A DNA stretch of 64,000 bases from Thuidium tamariscinum (lineage: Eukaryota; Streptophyta; Bryopsida; Hypnales; Thuidiaceae): assembly GCA_947034885.2 (NCBI GenBank), contig OX344750.2, forward strand, positions 46,289,821 to 46,353,820, read 5' to 3'. A model generated the notes under the pieces. The model saw only the letters and a program-made list of their open reading frames with translations. It searched no databases and was not told the origin of the DNA. Position numbers and translations under genes: made by a program. Shown piece by piece: positions 1-15,300 of the stretch (position 1 is its first letter; each line of letters starts with the position of its first letter).

Positions 1-3000
1 TTTAGTTTAATACTTTTCCAAATTGTTCTCTTTCTTCCAATAAAAGATCACAGTATCTTCTCACTCCGATTAGACTTTTCAACACTCATTCATCAAGTTG
101 GTTTTTCCATTCATCTCTCAATAAAAACTACTAATTTTTAATTTTTAATTATTTTAATTATTTTTAATTTATAAATAACATTTCACTCAAATACATGTCT
201 TAAATTAATTCTTCAATTCACTCTAATTCCATTTGATAATTCTCTCCATTTTAGCACATTTTACAAACTTTTAATTCAACTCCAAATAGAAAATATTACA
301 AACAACATTCAAAGATTCCAAATTGGAAACAATATCTCAATCAATCTATATCAACATCAACTTGGACCATACATACAAATCACAGTAACATTCATAACTA
401 TGCTAATACAGATTCCAAGTGAAAATGAGACAATTTATTCACTCATTATCATTCACATGCAAATTGGATTTATAAACTCAATTCATTACAAAGATTAGAA
501 AAATTAATTTTTTTGCATTACAACAGATATTGCACAAAATAGTTCTTTCTATTGTATGTCTAATTGGTGAACAAATCATTTTTTAATATTATCAATTTTT
601 CAATTTTCATAGATTTAATCCATAGCTAAATTAATCTCATAATTTTGATTATATCAATTTGTAATTTAACTCTCTAATCTTCTTCTAATTAGATTCTTAA
701 AATTAACTGCTACAGAACTATCCAATTAGATCTTACGATTTTTCACAACTTAATCTTCATAAAATTTAAGCGTTTTTGCTCATAATCTCAACTCTTAGAC
801 ATTCCAAAATAAGGAAAATTAACTCCATCACTACACTCACACACATACACATCCCAACTAAGACAAACATATGAAAACAAATAAACACACACAAAAGTAC
901 AAAGAAAACGCAGCCTACCTAGCTGGAACTCACACCACTATCTCTCTGTAAGTGGGTAAACAAAAATGAGAAAGAGAAATAAACAAATAAGAAACTGGAA
1001 GAAGACGGAAGCCAACAACTTCCGCCAATTGCCTCAACTACATCAATTGACAATTCCAATTCATCCCAAATGGATTTCCAACTTGGATTTCTTCTCCAAC
1101 TATCACATCAATCATTTTATTCGGACTTGCCCATCTAGAACACTTAACTAACTAGGACTATTCCAATTAGATAAATCTAACACAGATTTCTCAAATAGGA
1201 CTGAATCCCAACTACACAACACCACCCAGTTGTTTGAAAACTATCCACTCACCAACTTGGAAACTCACACTACTTACCCAAATACGATAACAACATTCAA
1301 TCCCAACTCCAAATTGATGAAAAAGTACACCGAAATTTACAAATTTAACACCCAAATGTACAACTAGATTGTCAAAATCCAACTTCAAACTGCAAAAGCA
1401 ATACAAAAATTGCAAAAATTTAGATCCAACTAGGTTATCTACAAGCTTCTTGTGAAGTTTTGTACTTTGTGGAACCTTCTGAAACCTTGAGGAAACTCCT
1501 TAAGCAGCTTCTTCTTAGATTGAAGTAGCTCAATAAGCTTCCTGATATGTAGAAGTTGCTGAAAAAGATTTTAGAAACACATGATATCCTCTAGTATAAG
1601 TAGGAGTCGAGGTTGAGGAGTTCCTCAGTCTTGACAACTTTTTTCAACCTCTAGTTTATAGCATTTGACTTTTGCTCAAATTCTACTTCTATATCAAAAT
1701 TTCTTAAAATTATGAAAGAGCTAATTATGAAAGTACCAACAACATGTCTTACTCTTATTTCTTAGAGATTTTAATATAGATTTTATGTACAAATAAAAAC
1801 AAAGAAAATATTTTTCAACAACTTATTCAAGTCATGTTTGAACACCACTTCCAAAAAAGATTGTCAATACTTACTACCAAATCAAATTTAAATCAATAGA
1901 TCATATTTGGACAAATATTCTACATCAAGATACAAAATATGATGTTATTGATGCGTATTGGCCAAATTATCACAAGCCAATATATTACGCATTCAAACTT
2001 CCAAATACAATGCCTAACTACACAAATGATAAACAAAGTTTATTTTTTATATAAAATATTTTATATTAAAAAATCATATACTAATAATAACTGAATAAAA
2101 TATGAATTTTATATAAACATGTATAAATTTTATTTATTTACTTTATAAAATTTCATATTTAATGTCCCTAAATTTCTATTCCATTATTGAAATGATTTAA
2201 ATAGATCAATTTTTGAAATTCACTATACTTTGAAAAGCATAACAAAGTTAATTTGACTTTGACCAATAATTACCTTGTTTTTTTATTTTTCTACTTTTAA
2301 TTCAATTTAATTTATTTACATTTTTTTTGAAATTTAAAATCTTTTTTGTATAAATAGGATTGCTTTCAAATATATTTTCCATTTCTAGTTTGAAGATCAT
2401 TGTCATACTCTCATAGAGTATTGGTTTGCTTAGAAAGTGGTTTTATATTTGGTCAGAATTACAAGTTTAATGTATATATGAATCACATTTTAAAACCATC
2501 CAATTTGACCAATCATTAAGAATGCAATGCAGATACTATGAATAAAATTTATAAATTATTATAGAGTGGTTCAAATACAATGTCACCACTTGTACTAAAA
2601 CCAATTGGCATTCAATATGAAGTGTCAAAATACATCAAGAAATTTAAATAGTGGTGTACATTTCAAGATGTAGTCAAAAAACTTAATTGCATAATTGATT
2701 CTAAACTAACAACCTCGTTTTTATCTTCATTAAGATGGGAACCTATTAATGAACAACACACAGTCAAGGCTTATAAGGATGCAACAATCAAATACAAACA
2801 AGGTGGAATGTTTGCACCAATATATGAAAAACATTCAACAAAAGAAAAGCTACTATAGTTTTCTACAACGAACCTTTTAAGTATTTGGCTATATCACTAC
2901 AAGGGAAACTACATCCTTTTTGACAGTAATTTTGACAGAATTCTGTCAGCTCTACTATAGATTAGAAGTACCTGTTTTGGACACTTTTATGATAGAATTC

Positions 3001-3449
3001 TGTTAATTCAGTTGTTAATTTGGACAAAGATACACGTTAGCAAGTCTTCTTTTCACTCCTTTGCCACTGTGGATTTTTTTCTTTGTTATGGTGGATTTTT
3101 TTCCCACGTCACTTATTCCAAAAAACTATTTTCCAAGAATTTAATAAAATAGTTGAAATAATGGCTAGAAAAAAAAATTAGATGAAAATTTTCCGAATGA
3201 ATGATAAATTCTTAGATAAAATACTTTCGGATGATTAAAATTTTTAAATTTCTTTTTATCAACTTTCAATAATGTTGACCAAAACAAATTAAGATCATGG
3301 AATTAATTTATTCACTAAATTGTTTTACTCCATGAATCATTTGTATTTTGTGAAATGAATGGAGAAGTGAAGCTCTTTATATACACATATGGAGGTAAGA
3401 GGTCGAGCAACCCATATGGGATATAAGAATTCTCAAAGTTGTGAGAGCT

Positions 3450-3860
3450 TATAGTTAAGTTAAAAATCCAAAATTTTGTAATAAAATTAAGATTTCAAAC
3501 CTCATTTAAGCATAGTAGAATGTCTTTTTTCAAAAACATTTGAACTAAGACTAGTTAGAATATAAATTTGAGTTTCAAATTCAAAAATCTATTTGACATT
3601 TTAAGTTTCCAATCAAAAGTTATAGACAGATTTCAAAGAAGAAGTTTCAAAAAATATAACAAGAACAATTTCAAACACCTTTTTGAAATTTCATAACTCT
3701 TGATTGGAAACTTGAGATGTCAAAAGAATTCTTAGATGCAAAACTTGAGTTGATTTTCTAATTAAGGTTAGTTCAAGTTTAAGAAAAAAAAAAAAATCTA
3801 TGTCTAAATGAGGTTTGAAGTCCTATTTTCAACAAAATTCCTATTTCTAACTTAATACAA
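3450..3860. repeat. Foldback element, arms about 185 bp
   Basis: The left half (about 3,453-3,650) and the reverse complement of the right half (about 3,665-3,858) align along most of their length. Shared blocks include TTTCAAACCTCATTTA in the left arm and its complement near 3,804-3,820, and AGTTTCCAATCAA near 3,605 with its complement near 3,695. The arms have diverged (roughly three quarters identical by eye). This is the shape of an old foldback MITE; no target duplication could be fixed. Confidence 0.6.
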
Positions 3861-6059
3861 CTTAATAGTTGTGTTGTTTATATTAAGCTTTAAATCTGGT
3901 TTTAGTTTTTTACCTTTACATTTGTATGAATTATTCTAAGCATTTGAATTTGAATTCTTTAATTATGACAATTAGAGATTCTATTATATCAAGTATTCTT
4001 GACAAAATTTTAGTACTATGATCTATATTGTTCAAACTATCTCTTTCATTCAAAAGATGGATTTAAAAATAGTTGAGTTCCTCATTGAGGCTTCCAAATT
4101 TAATTTGCATATGGATTTGTAGTCACATGAATGTGAAGATGTATTTTTCAATTTCTCTATTGGTGAATTTTAAATGTTGCATGAATTTATGATAAAAAAT
4201 TAAATTTTTTTTAATCTTTATATCTTTTAAAATATACCTTCAATATTTGTATAAATAAATATTTCAATGGAGCTTTACATGATTGGTCTAAAATGGTAGA
4301 ATGTATTCCATTGATTGATATATACAATTATTTATAGGAGGCCAAAAGAGTATCTCATCAATGTATTGTGCATTTTTATTTACTTGAGAAATAAGAAGAT
4401 TTTTCTAAAATTGTGTAAAGTTCTATAATTTTCAAATTCATATATTTTGTAAAGTATATAAAAATTATTGTATAACTATGAAGATTCTATGGACTCTAAT
4501 TATGTATGTTCTTAAATAAGCTGTATGAATGTTGTTGTTATCATGCAATATACTTAAATAACCAATATAACTAGCCCTTTAAGGATGTAGGATAGCCCAT
4601 ATTTTTGGAATTGTTACAATGTATTATATAATGGAACTTAGAATATTAATGTATTGATGGTTTTCAAAGAAAATCTATGATGAGATCATATTATAATCTA
4701 TGGATGAAAAGTATTTTTAGCTTTTGTTTGAAAAATTTGTTTGATTAAGACCTCCATATATAGAAGTTGTAAAAAAATGATCTATATATAAAACAACTAT
4801 ATTTTTTGAAATATTTTATTTTGCGAGGATTCAAAATGTTGAATTCTAGATACATTAATTTTTTAAGATTTTCATTATTCTTGTTCATTGAAGTTGCTTT
4901 TGAAATCTCTTGTTTTAATTGAAAAAGTTAGTTTAAAGTATTAAAGTTTTTAAAGGTAATTTTTGCAGTGATATGCGATAATCTTTCCAAATTATATAAG
5001 ATTTGTAAAATTTCATAAGATTATTTATATTTTGGTTCCATCAAAAATTTACTACAAGATGCTTCAAGACTAGAATTGCTTAAATAGTGCATTAATTTTA
5101 TTTTTATTCCATTGATTTTGATAAATTTTGGTATGTGTTTTTCCAACCTTTGAAAAAATGTTCATTCCTATATGGGATTCTTACATTTTTCAAGTATAGG
5201 TGTTTACAACTTCACTTTGCAAATCTTCTATAGTTCAACAGTTATAAATATTTTTCACCTCTACAACTACTTTCTACAAATTAAAGAATAACTCTTACAA
5301 ATGACTTGAAAGAATATTGAAAGTGGAAATCAAATATTGAATTGAAAGCAAATTATTTTATGTGAATCACAAAAATTCAATTAATCTACTATCAATCTTA
5401 GGTTGAATTATCAATTTTTGGTTTCTAATTTTATTTTAAAAAATTAGTTAGTGTAGCAATTGATGTAATTGTGTAGATGTAATCTATGAATCCAAATTTA
5501 CAAATTCTTTTTCAAAATCCTCATCAAATTATTATTGTACATGCACACTTAAAGGAACTTAAGGAAGTATAAGAAAAAAGTCATGTAAAATACTTGAATT
5601 GAGCTTTATTGTCTAAATTAATTGAATTGTAAATGCTTGTTTAGAATGGTAAATTTTCCTAAAATTTATATTTTTTAAAAGTCCTCAATTCTAGGGAACT
5701 AAAAAATTAATGAAGAAAAGAGATTTAAAAGAAAACTATATAAATTAAGTAGTAGAACTAGAGAGGTATTTGTGGAAATAATGTTGAAAATTTAGAGAAC
5801 TTTAATTGAAAGATTTTAGCACTTTAAGCTAGATGATTTATTTTTTGAACCATGCATAATAGGATCACAAACCTTAATTCTTCCTAAGATGAGATTTTAG
5901 ATTGCTAATAGTTTTTGTGTAGATAGTTTCACCTATTATTATATTAGTGACTTATTTGTCAAATTCAAGAAGCAAAGGAATGTTACTTTATGTGGTTAGA
6001 ATTGTTATTAAACCTATACAAATTTGGGCAATGTATATAATAATTGATAGAGACATGCA

Positions 6060-6400
6060 TAAGAGGATTTTTAGCTACTCTAGAAGACTGTGAGTTATCA
6101 GGCCATGGGAACTCTCTGAACGCTGCCACTGAGGTGATCTGATGTGGCCAAGAGGCTGCCACATCAGATAATCATATTTAATTAATATTTTAATATTATT
6201 TTTTGAAAAAAAATATTTTTTAATTATTTTTAATTATTTTTAATAATATTTTAATATTAAAAAAATATTTTTTTATTTTTTATTTTTTATTTTTTTATTT
6301 TTTTATTTTTTTATTTTTTTATCTGACGCGTTCGCAGACAGGGGAACAGGGCTGAAACGGTCTCCTGAAGCCCTGAAAAATCCTGTTATGTCATTAGAAA
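6060..6400. mobile_element. Small element with GC-rich shoulders, T-rich core and a perfect hairpin
   Basis: GC-rich shoulders (6,085-6,170 and 6,320-6,385) flank an AT-only core. The left shoulder has a perfect 12-bp inverted repeat, ATCTGATGTGGC at 6,137-6,148 and its complement at 6,158-6,169, with a 9-bp loop. A similar GACGTGG...CCATGTC stem next to a T-rich core lies in the element at 39,744-40,018, and a related TTGATGTGG stem lies in the one at 62,847-63,301. I take these as relatives of one non-autonomous family; the ends of this copy are uncertain. Confidence 0.4.
6255..6321. repeat. (T4-7A)n simple repeat
   Basis: Tandem TTTTTTA and TTTTTA units forming the core of the surrounding small element. 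Confidence 0.85.
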
Positions 6401-7839
6401 AAAATACTATTTCTATCAAAGGGCACTTTGTGTCAAAATTTTGGAGAAATACATTCAAAATTGACCTCATGTGAATGTATCCAAGCTTCTAGAAATTATT
6501 CCAAATTGTTCTTAGTTTAGGGGTCGAAGAAAATATCTATTAGCTTAGAAGAGGTATTAGTCTTTTTTAATTGATGTTTGATAGGTAAAAGAATGTTGTT
6601 TAGAGTGAAATGAATTTAACTGCAAATAAATTTTATAAATTTTTTAATTTGTAAACTATGTCTATGTTTAAATTAATAGCTTTGATGATTTTAAACAAAA
6701 TAGATTTTTGTTAGAAAAGCTTTAAATGGTTTTCTTCTTTGCAAGAATCATTCATGTACTTAAGAAACAACTAAATTGAATTTGATTTCCTTATGCAGTT
6801 TTTGCAATCCTTCAATAAAAAAATAAACCATATAGGATTTAGATTACTTGTACAACAATCCCCAAGACATTTAAGATTAATATGTTTTAATTTCATATTG
6901 GAACTATTGATGATTGATTTTTTTACTTTTATATTGTATCTACTTTTATGCAAGAATTTTCTCCAAAAATGAAAATAAAATATGAAATAAATTTTTTAAT
7001 TTTTGAGGACTTTAATTCAATTGTTGTACATAAAATACTTAAATTTGAAAAACTATAGTGCAATAATTTAAAGTTAAAAGGATTTAAAGTTTGATGAAAA
7101 AAATTGTTGAGAGGAAAAATCATTTATTCTCAATAGAAGTATTTAGGTTGCAAACTTTGTTAAGATTAGGTTTCAAATGTAAAATTTGGAGTTTTAAACT
7201 ACTACACAAACTTTAGAACAAATTGCTTCATATTTCAAAATAGTTACAAATATTTTATGGAAGCTCATAATTTTGAAAGTGTACAAATTCGCACTCCATT
7301 GCTTCTTTGAAAGTAATGATCAACCTCCTTCAACTAATGAAGCTTCAACTCTCCAAACCCTAATTTCAATCAGGCTTGTTTATGAATCATGATTTGCCTT
7401 GAATACGTTTCTTGCATTACACACTCAAGGATCCTCACAATTATTCTTGTGACATAAGATAAACTTGCTTATGACAATTCAACCACCCATGATAGGCCCT
7501 ATTCAACTACCCATTAGAGTCTTATATTTACTCATCACAAAGTTTTTTAAATAAATGAGATTAGGACTACATTAGATTGATTTGAGGTCATAATCAATAC
7601 CTTGAAAGATGGTCATGAAGTTATTAGTGACTATTATAAGACACTTACACCTTTTTAGTACAAACTTGATATAAAAAGTCATTTTAAAAATCCTTCATAC
7701 TAGCCATGTTAGAAAATATTGTGATTGTGCTAGGCAGTAAGACTTTTTTGGACCATTTGGACAACATTCTTCAAAAATTCATAACAAAGTCATACTTTAC
7801 CCAAATACAATGAAATTTCAATTCTCTCATCATTTCTCA

Positions 7840-8225
7840 CATTTGTTGCTGGGTGGAGGGTTGGCGGGAGGAGGGAGGTCGGAGGGTAAGCTTACTCAGC
7901 GGAGGTCGCTGGGAGGTTCGGGGGAGGGGAGGAAGGGAGGTCGGGAAAGCCCGAGGACAGAAAACAGACCCCTTATGCCTTTCATCCATCCAATTCGGGG
8001 CTATAAGGTCAATTCGCCCTGGTCCGAACGCTGCCATGTGCTGCTTCGAGATCCGCCATGGATGAATTCGACTGCTGGGATCTCTTCCACCGTTTTATCC
8101 CCACAACGGAATGCAATCACCGTATGTAGCTTGGAGTGCTGTGAGAACTGTGTGAGAGAGACAGAGACAGAGGTGTGGCACTGAAGTGAGCTAGCTTATT
8201 TTAGTTTCACGGACTAGCTCCACAG
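7840..8225 (+). promoter_or_regulatory. GC-rich promoter and 5' UTR exon of the acyl-CoA synthetase gene
   Basis: Composition changes abruptly from AT-rich to G- and C-rich near 7,840, as at plant promoters. The segment ends with a good donor (CACAG then GTATGTG at 8,226), and the next acceptor, TTTTCCAG, lies at 9,341, which gives a leader intron of about 1.1 kb. The frame that continues into the coding exon has a TAG just before the donor, so this exon is untranslated for the main protein. The exact start of transcription cannot be seen. Confidence 0.6.
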
Positions 8226-9384
8226 GTATGTGCGATTCCAAGGATTTGCTGCGAATTTCTGCACAATTCTTTCGATTTATGATTCCAATGTTTTCTGGGT
8301 TGTTCTAAGTTTCTGGGTATTCCATTTCACGAATTCTTGAGTCCAATTGCAGCAGTCACGGATTGGGAATTCTGAGTCAAATTTAGTGGGAGTTTTGCTT
8401 TGCAATCGAGAATTGGTACGACGGAAATTTCTGGTTTGCAGGTCGTGTATTGTGTTGGTGGGTGGCAAGTCTCTTTAACCGTGAAATTTTAAAACGTTCC
8501 GTGATGGGTTAGGAACTTTCTTGAGGTGGTATAGTCTTTGTACTTTGACGCGTATTACGTTCGTCTTCGGTAAGGCCTTTGTCTAGGCTTCCGTCTAGTT
8601 TGAAAGTTGCAGTGTTTTTTAAGTTAGCCAAGGCTATTGCGTAACGTAGTTTGAACGGGTAGACGTGATATCTGAAGGAGAAGAAGCTTGATTGATTGAG
8701 AGGATTGATAGACGACCTCGTTGGCTTTCTAGGTTAATATCGGCTTGAAATCGTTTGTAGATCAGGTACGTTAGGTCACGTCTATACTTTCGAGTGCATT
8801 ATCCGGCTTGCGGATATAAATTTGAGCTTCGCAATGTAAAGGGATCCTTTGACATAGGCTGATCGCTTGCTTAGTTTAGAAAATTTCTGTGTCCTCTTGT
8901 TTTGGGCTAATTCCTCCCTCAGTTCGGAAGCAATTGTCTCAATTGAGCTTCATGTTGTCAGTAGTTTTGAGTAAATCATATGGGACTAGTATTTGTTCTT
9001 TTTTGTTTGTTTGTTTGATGAACACATGCATTGTTCTTCATTTTTAGATTTTTAGATTTAAATCTTCATTGATATAAGATTTGAACCCATCTAATTCATC
9101 CTTTCCACAATTTGATCTATGAAATTGGTGTAAAACGTCTCAAACAACACTACAGATACTTATTTCGGGACAGAGAATATTCCCAAGCTAGTCTTATATT
9201 TTGAGCAGATTCCATCTGTCTTTGTTCCTACATTGTATCTCATCGGCACAGATTGAATTTCATTTCTACGGCGATGAAGAAAAGAGAAGAGAAACAACCT
9301 TTCTAGGAAGTAACAACACATGATTTTTATCGGTTTTCCAGGTGTTCGGACTACAGGAAGCGGAAGGCTATAGAGTTCGAGGAA

Positions 9385-12300
9385 ATGGAGGCAGATCCCC
9401 TGGCAATGGAGACAGCACAAAGGCGACTGCGCATAGTGAATGCACATTTGCAGACGAAGACCTCCTCAGGTATACATCCCACTTTGCTCAATTTAGGTTA
9501 TCAATGAACAGCTTGAAATACAAGTTCTAGTGAGAACAAATAGGTCATTTTTAGAGTGTAGAGGTGATAAAATGCTACGTTTCTTGTTATGAATAGTGTG
9601 CAAAGGAGTGGCTTGAATAGATCTCTTTTACATTTCTTACAGAATCTGTGTCCGAGTGTTCTCTTTGAGTACTTCGTTAGATTTCTGATCTTTGGTCTGT
9701 GAAGATTTATTAGCTCATGGTTTTCTTCTTTGCAGGAGAATCTCTGCAACTGGATAGTCAACCAACGGTTGGCGAGTACATTATTGGTATGTAAATTCAG
9801 TAGTTATTGATGACTAAGTCGTTATGTCTCCTCGTGCTTCCAAATTTTATATTACTGGCCTCCTGGGCATTGGGCTGTTATGAGTACGATTCAGTCCTGT
9901 TATGGTTACTTTGTTTTTGCATCATCTTTGTTGGCTCAGACTGTCGATTGTGGTTTATTTTAATCATCAAGCTTGCTTCTTGCCTTTGGATTGGGAACTG
10001 GGTCTCATTCTGTGCCTGTGTCTCCAGAGGAAGGCTATAGCGTTAAGCTGCCAGAGAAGTTGAGCAGCGGAAAATGGAACGTTCGTAGGTAACTTAGCTC
10101 ACCTATTTTAATCTCATAATATTAAACATCCTGTTACTTCACATCAGGCTTAAAAATTACACGAATATCTGAATCAATATTTCAGGATTGTAGTCTTCGT
10201 ACTGTTTGCCGTGTTTCTTTCCGCACAGTGCGTTTTACAGTCGAAGAGGAATCTGTTCTGGTTTAGCCGTATGATGAGGATTTTGAACTTTAACTTACGA
10301 TTTGACTTTGTGGTTTGGTTTATTTCAGATCAATGAAGTCCCCCCTAGAGATCATGGATTATTGGCCCGATCATCCAGAGATTCGTACTTTGCACGACAA
10401 CTTTCTGTAAGGCATATATGGACTATTGCTGTTTATTGACCATCAATTTGATTAGTCGTTGAAACCACTTCAAGTATGACCATATTCTCTTGTGCAGCTT
10501 GGCTTTCGAAAAAAGATGAAGAAGTTATACTAGAAAAATTGTAATATTATTTGCTCACAATACCTTGCTGCTTCTATTTTGAAGGTACTCGAAGGCTGCG
10601 TTTGCGGAGAACAAGTGTTTGGGAAGTCGAATCCGTGCAGATGGTACAGTCGGCGAGTAAGATACGCCTTTAGTCATTCTTGTGCATCACTGAACTTTCA
10701 ATCCTTGTTTGTTTGATCATGTGTTTTTCAATGTGCAACCTCCTCTAGACCTGACGAATGAAATTCTGCAGGTATAGATGGACGACTTATGGAGAAGTAG
10801 GGACTGCACGCGCTGCAATTGGGTCAGGTCTCGTTCAACATGGTATTCCTAAGGTAAGCACTTCTTGGGTTTGGAGAAATTCAAAACGAAGAAGGATTTT
10901 TCTTAGTATGATGATTTTTGTTGATGTTTTTTCATCTGCCTCGGTTTCTAATGGCCAGAGAATTCAATTTCATTATCTCGTTTGTCTTTTTGCTCTCCTC
11001 AAGAAAGTGTCTTTATTGTTTGGGGATTCGCAGGGTTCCTGTATTGGGTTGTACATGATCAATCGACCGGAATGGGTCATCTCAGAACTAGCATGTGCAG
11101 CCTATTCTTATGTATCTGTTCCGCTTTATGACACCCTCGGTAAGCTGCAATCGTCTTCATTTAACGTAGATAAAACGTTTTGAATATTTAGTTAGCTAGT
11201 TAGTTAGTTACTTAGTTAGTATGCTCATTGATTATGGACTTTTGAGGCACTGGATGTTTGGAAGACAAGCTCGGGAAGACAGCATGCGTATTGCTCGTTG
11301 TTGATTAGGATCTCTGTCCTTTTCTAGATTACATTCATCAAAGGAATCCTCTTTTGTAACGGAGAGAATTTGGACGAATCGGTTTCGTTTGCAGGGGCTG
11401 ATGCTGTCAAGTATATTATCAACCATGCGGAAGTTGCTGCTGTGTTTTGTACCCAAGACAAATTGCAGACTGTGAGTTTTTGATATCCACGTCTTATTTG
11501 CACTTGAAATTTGAACAACGCGTTAAAGATAGTTTTACAGTAGGACTTCTAATAAGCAGGGGATCGGGACCGGTCTGACACATTACTGCAGAGAGGCTAT
11601 CAGAATTAGGGAGGGGCATTTGCTCTCATGTTGTTTGTCTGTGGGCTAGACCGGGACCAGTCTGACACATTACTGTAGAGAGTTTTATTAGTTCAGAGGG
11701 TGAGGATTATTAGAAGTTCTACTGTACCAGTTTCAGGAATCATCTGATAATTTTTTCTTGGATGGGTTGGGGCAGCTGATGAGTTGCCTTTCGGAGCTCC
11801 CAAGTTTACATCTCATCGTGGTAGGCACTACTTTTACTTCACTTGTTTCAAGAAGTTTTTTCATCACTCTTTCAGGCGCAGGTGTAATAGTTATGTGTAT
11901 TGATCCACAAAAGTAAGCTTGCAACAAAGAATGTGGGATTTGTACGATTCTGTTGGTTAGATAGGCCCTTTAGTGTGAGTTCATGTATTGCTGAGCTTAT
12001 CATAAAATGTATTTAGGTGAGAAGATTTATTTATTCGTAATTTTCATTATTTTTTATGTATTTATATTCTATGGTTCTCGCTTTGCTTTCGTGCTGCAAT
12101 AAATGAATTGATTGTAGGTTGTGGGAGGTTCTGAGCATTTGGTGCCTTCACTCCCACCCCAGTCAGGCGTTGAGGTCTTACCTTACTCTCGACTTGAAGC
12201 TCAGGTATATTTTTCATCTTTGTAGATTGAAATGTTCATGATGTTATGCATGTTCCTTTGTACTTCCTCTTTAAGCAATCTTTAAGATGCCCAACATTTT

Positions 12301-15300
12301 GCGTTAGGAACGTTCAAAAGCATCTCCAAACTTGTGTTGTACTCTTCTTTTCTTGGTCATCTTGACGTCAGATTGATTTTGAGTTCAAATGTCTTATGAG
12401 TTGATCAAAGGTTGCCCCTGCGTTCTAAATTTATCTTCTTGAATGAATTGGATGGACGGGTTCACTAAAGTTTGTTGTTTCCAGGGTAAAGCAGACCAGC
12501 GATCATTTGTGGCACCAAAGCCTCATGATCTAGCAACAATATGTTACACAAGCGGCACTACTGGCGTTCCCAAGGTATACGAACTTCAACTCTAGTTCTG
12601 ACCGTTTCATCCATTTTATCTTTTTTTTAGTAGAGTCATGCATTTATTTGAACTTGTCATTTGACAAATGTATCACATCTTTGCTGAACGTGATGAGGAT
12701 TAGAGGATATTTGCTAATCCAATATAATGTTTATCTTGAGAGTATTGTAGCTTCTATTTTATATCCAAGTTTTCATGCTTGGAGCTTTCCAGAATGACTG
12801 CTATTGCTTAATTTTAAGTTAGATATGAGCTGTGTTGTTAGACCGGGCTAACAGGTGCCGGTTGTAGATGCTCAATGGACTGACATTAACGTTATGAAAT
12901 TAGGGAGCGATGATATCTCATTACAATCTTGTTGCAAGTGCTGCTGGAAGTAGTCAAGCTTTTTCCATCCATCCTTCTGACGTGTAAGCCGAAAACAACC
13001 TCTTCTAATTTTGAGTTGTTGAAAATTTGCATCAGTGATCCTCACGTTTCTTGTGTATTTTATGGTTATGCTAACAGGCATATCTCATACCTGCCACTCG
13101 CCCATATTTACGAGAGGATGAACATGCTTGTCATGCTGCATCACGGTGTTGCAGTTGGTTTTTTCCAAGGGGTAAGAAACAGCCTTTACATGTTTAATTT
13201 TCCAAGTACTTCTGAGTGCAGACCTACTTGCTTCCAGTATCACATTTTCTGTTTATTGCCCTTACAACACGCGACTTCCTCAAGACTGGTCTTACCTTTC
13301 ACAGTCAACTGCCTGAGTCCGAAGTTGACTAGGTTGTTGTTTTGAAGTGATTAAATTTCACAGGTTAGTCTTTGAGAATTAAGTGGGATGTCTGTATTTT
13401 TATTTCACTAATAGAGAGGATTAGAGTACGTATTTCGCTCTTTTCGTTGTTATTCTATTTGTTCTGATATAGCTTCTGAGGTCGATGTCAGCTGTGCTGT
13501 GAGATCTAAAAATTTATGGTCATGTTATAGGATATTTTGAAACTTATGGATGACATGGAAATCCTGAAGCCTACCATCTTTGCCAGTGTGCCACGCCTTT
13601 ACAATCGAATTTATGACAAGTGAGTGCAATTGTAAGATGTGTTTAGAAAAATGGCTGTGTTTTGCTCAGAAAAATTAGTAGAGCAGAGGTATCATGAATG
13701 GTGTGTTTATATAAATGTTCATGTTCTGCGTATCGTCCTCTGATGCTATTTTTGGGGCAGAATTACCGGAACTGTAAAGGCTTCTGGGGGCCTCCGTGAA
13801 AAGCTATTTAATGTTGCCTACAATTCTAAGAAGCAAGCACTGGAGAAAGGTGAATTACTTAGACAACTGTGTAGTAGCTTATGCCTTTGTATAATGATTT
13901 GTTTGTAATTAGCCCGATGTACTCGGAAGAAGTTGGGGTACAATCAATCTTTATAATGGAAAAGCAATGCCTGATTACACCTTTCTTGATCATTTTACTG
14001 TTCTTTAACCTGTGTCTGAATGGCCCAAAGTGGCTGCTTCCACGAGTTGAATAGATTATTCAACGAAGGTATGAAAATGCGCCAATGGAAAGGAGAAATC
14101 ATGCCCTTCATTGTGGATACGTAGAATTCTGTTTGGAAGCTACTATAATCGATTATACGCTTTCAAAGTGGACTTGCTGTGTTAGTTTGGGCACATGGGG
14201 TTTAAATACCAGTTAATGTTTCTTGGAATGACAATCTTCTGCAGGAAAATCTCCTTCACCAATCTGGGACCGGTTGGTTTTTAACAAAGTGAAGGCTGCA
14301 CTTGGGGGACGGGTTCGTGTCATATTGTCAGGCGCATCACCAATATCCCCAGACGTCATGGAGTTCTTAAGAATGTGAGTGTATTTCCTGCCGTGAGCTG
14401 ATGCTCTCTGAGATTTTATTTCTTCAACGAATATGTGGAACTTAATTTGTTGCTGTCAGGCTCGGAATCTCACTTACATTTTACTCAAGGGTAGTCACCA
14501 TAAACTGTGGGTGGGTCATAAAATATTACGTAAGAGATGGTTGTAAGCTACACTACAATTCACAAGGTGGTTAAACCTGCCAGTCAACAAGAAAAATAAA
14601 TATTCCTGTGGGCCCTTTTAACATTGCATTGGTCCACATGGCTTGAGTAACCAGTGCAGTTCTTCCGACTCACAGTGCCAACCTGTATTTCTTGGTTGCA
14701 GATGTTTCGGTGGTCATGTTTCAGAAGGGTACGGAATGACGGAGACATCGTGTCTCATTTCTAGCAGTCAAGCTGGGGATAACACAACTGGCCATGTTGG
14801 TGCCCCAAGCCCATCTTGTGGTAAAGTTTTTTCTCAGAGTGATTTGAATCGGTTGTTGACTTTCATGAGTATCAATCTCACTATCATCAATAACTTGCTG
14901 TTTTCATGATATACACGATGTATGACCATATTTCTGATTTGGTTTTGCGATTGATTAGATTCTTCTGTTTCATGTATCAGAGGTCAAACTTGTTGACGTT
15001 CCGGAGATGGAGTACACAAACGACGACAAGCCTTATCCGCGAGGAGAGATTTGTGTTCGGGGCCCCATTCTTTTCAAGGGTTACTACAAAGATGAAGTTC
15101 AAACGTACCTTTCGTATTTTCTTTTTATTTGCCTTGCTGTACTTCGTTATGCTCCAACACGCATGCTCCTACTAAATTTAAGTGGAAAAGTATGGCAAAA
15201 TTGATCCTCACAATTAATCCTATTGCAGGCGGGAGATTTTTGATGAAGAGGGGTGGTTACATACTGGTGATATTGGATGTTGGTTGCCAGGTGGTCGGCT

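Larger units (their letters stand above)
1..7809. other. AT-rich intergenic region without a recognisable gene
   Basis: Very AT-rich sequence with long homopolymer runs; no open frame here has exon-like composition or a recognisable protein. About 2,570-2,880 has a faintly coding look on the plus strand (short open pieces around 2,700-2,860) but is interrupted and I cannot assign it. The structured parts are listed separately: the foldback near 3.45-3.86 kb and the hairpin element near 6.1-6.4 kb. Confidence 0.6.

Noticed and set aside
2894-2910. CACTACAAGGGAAAC as a CACTA transposon end
   Set aside because: No matching inverted end was found within a reasonable distance.
7810-8184. Open frames of 60-124 codons on both strands over the GC-rich leader
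   Set aside because: They overlap on opposite strands, have low-complexity Gly/Arg composition and sit in the 5' UTR exon of the acyl-CoA synthetase gene, so they look like composition effects.
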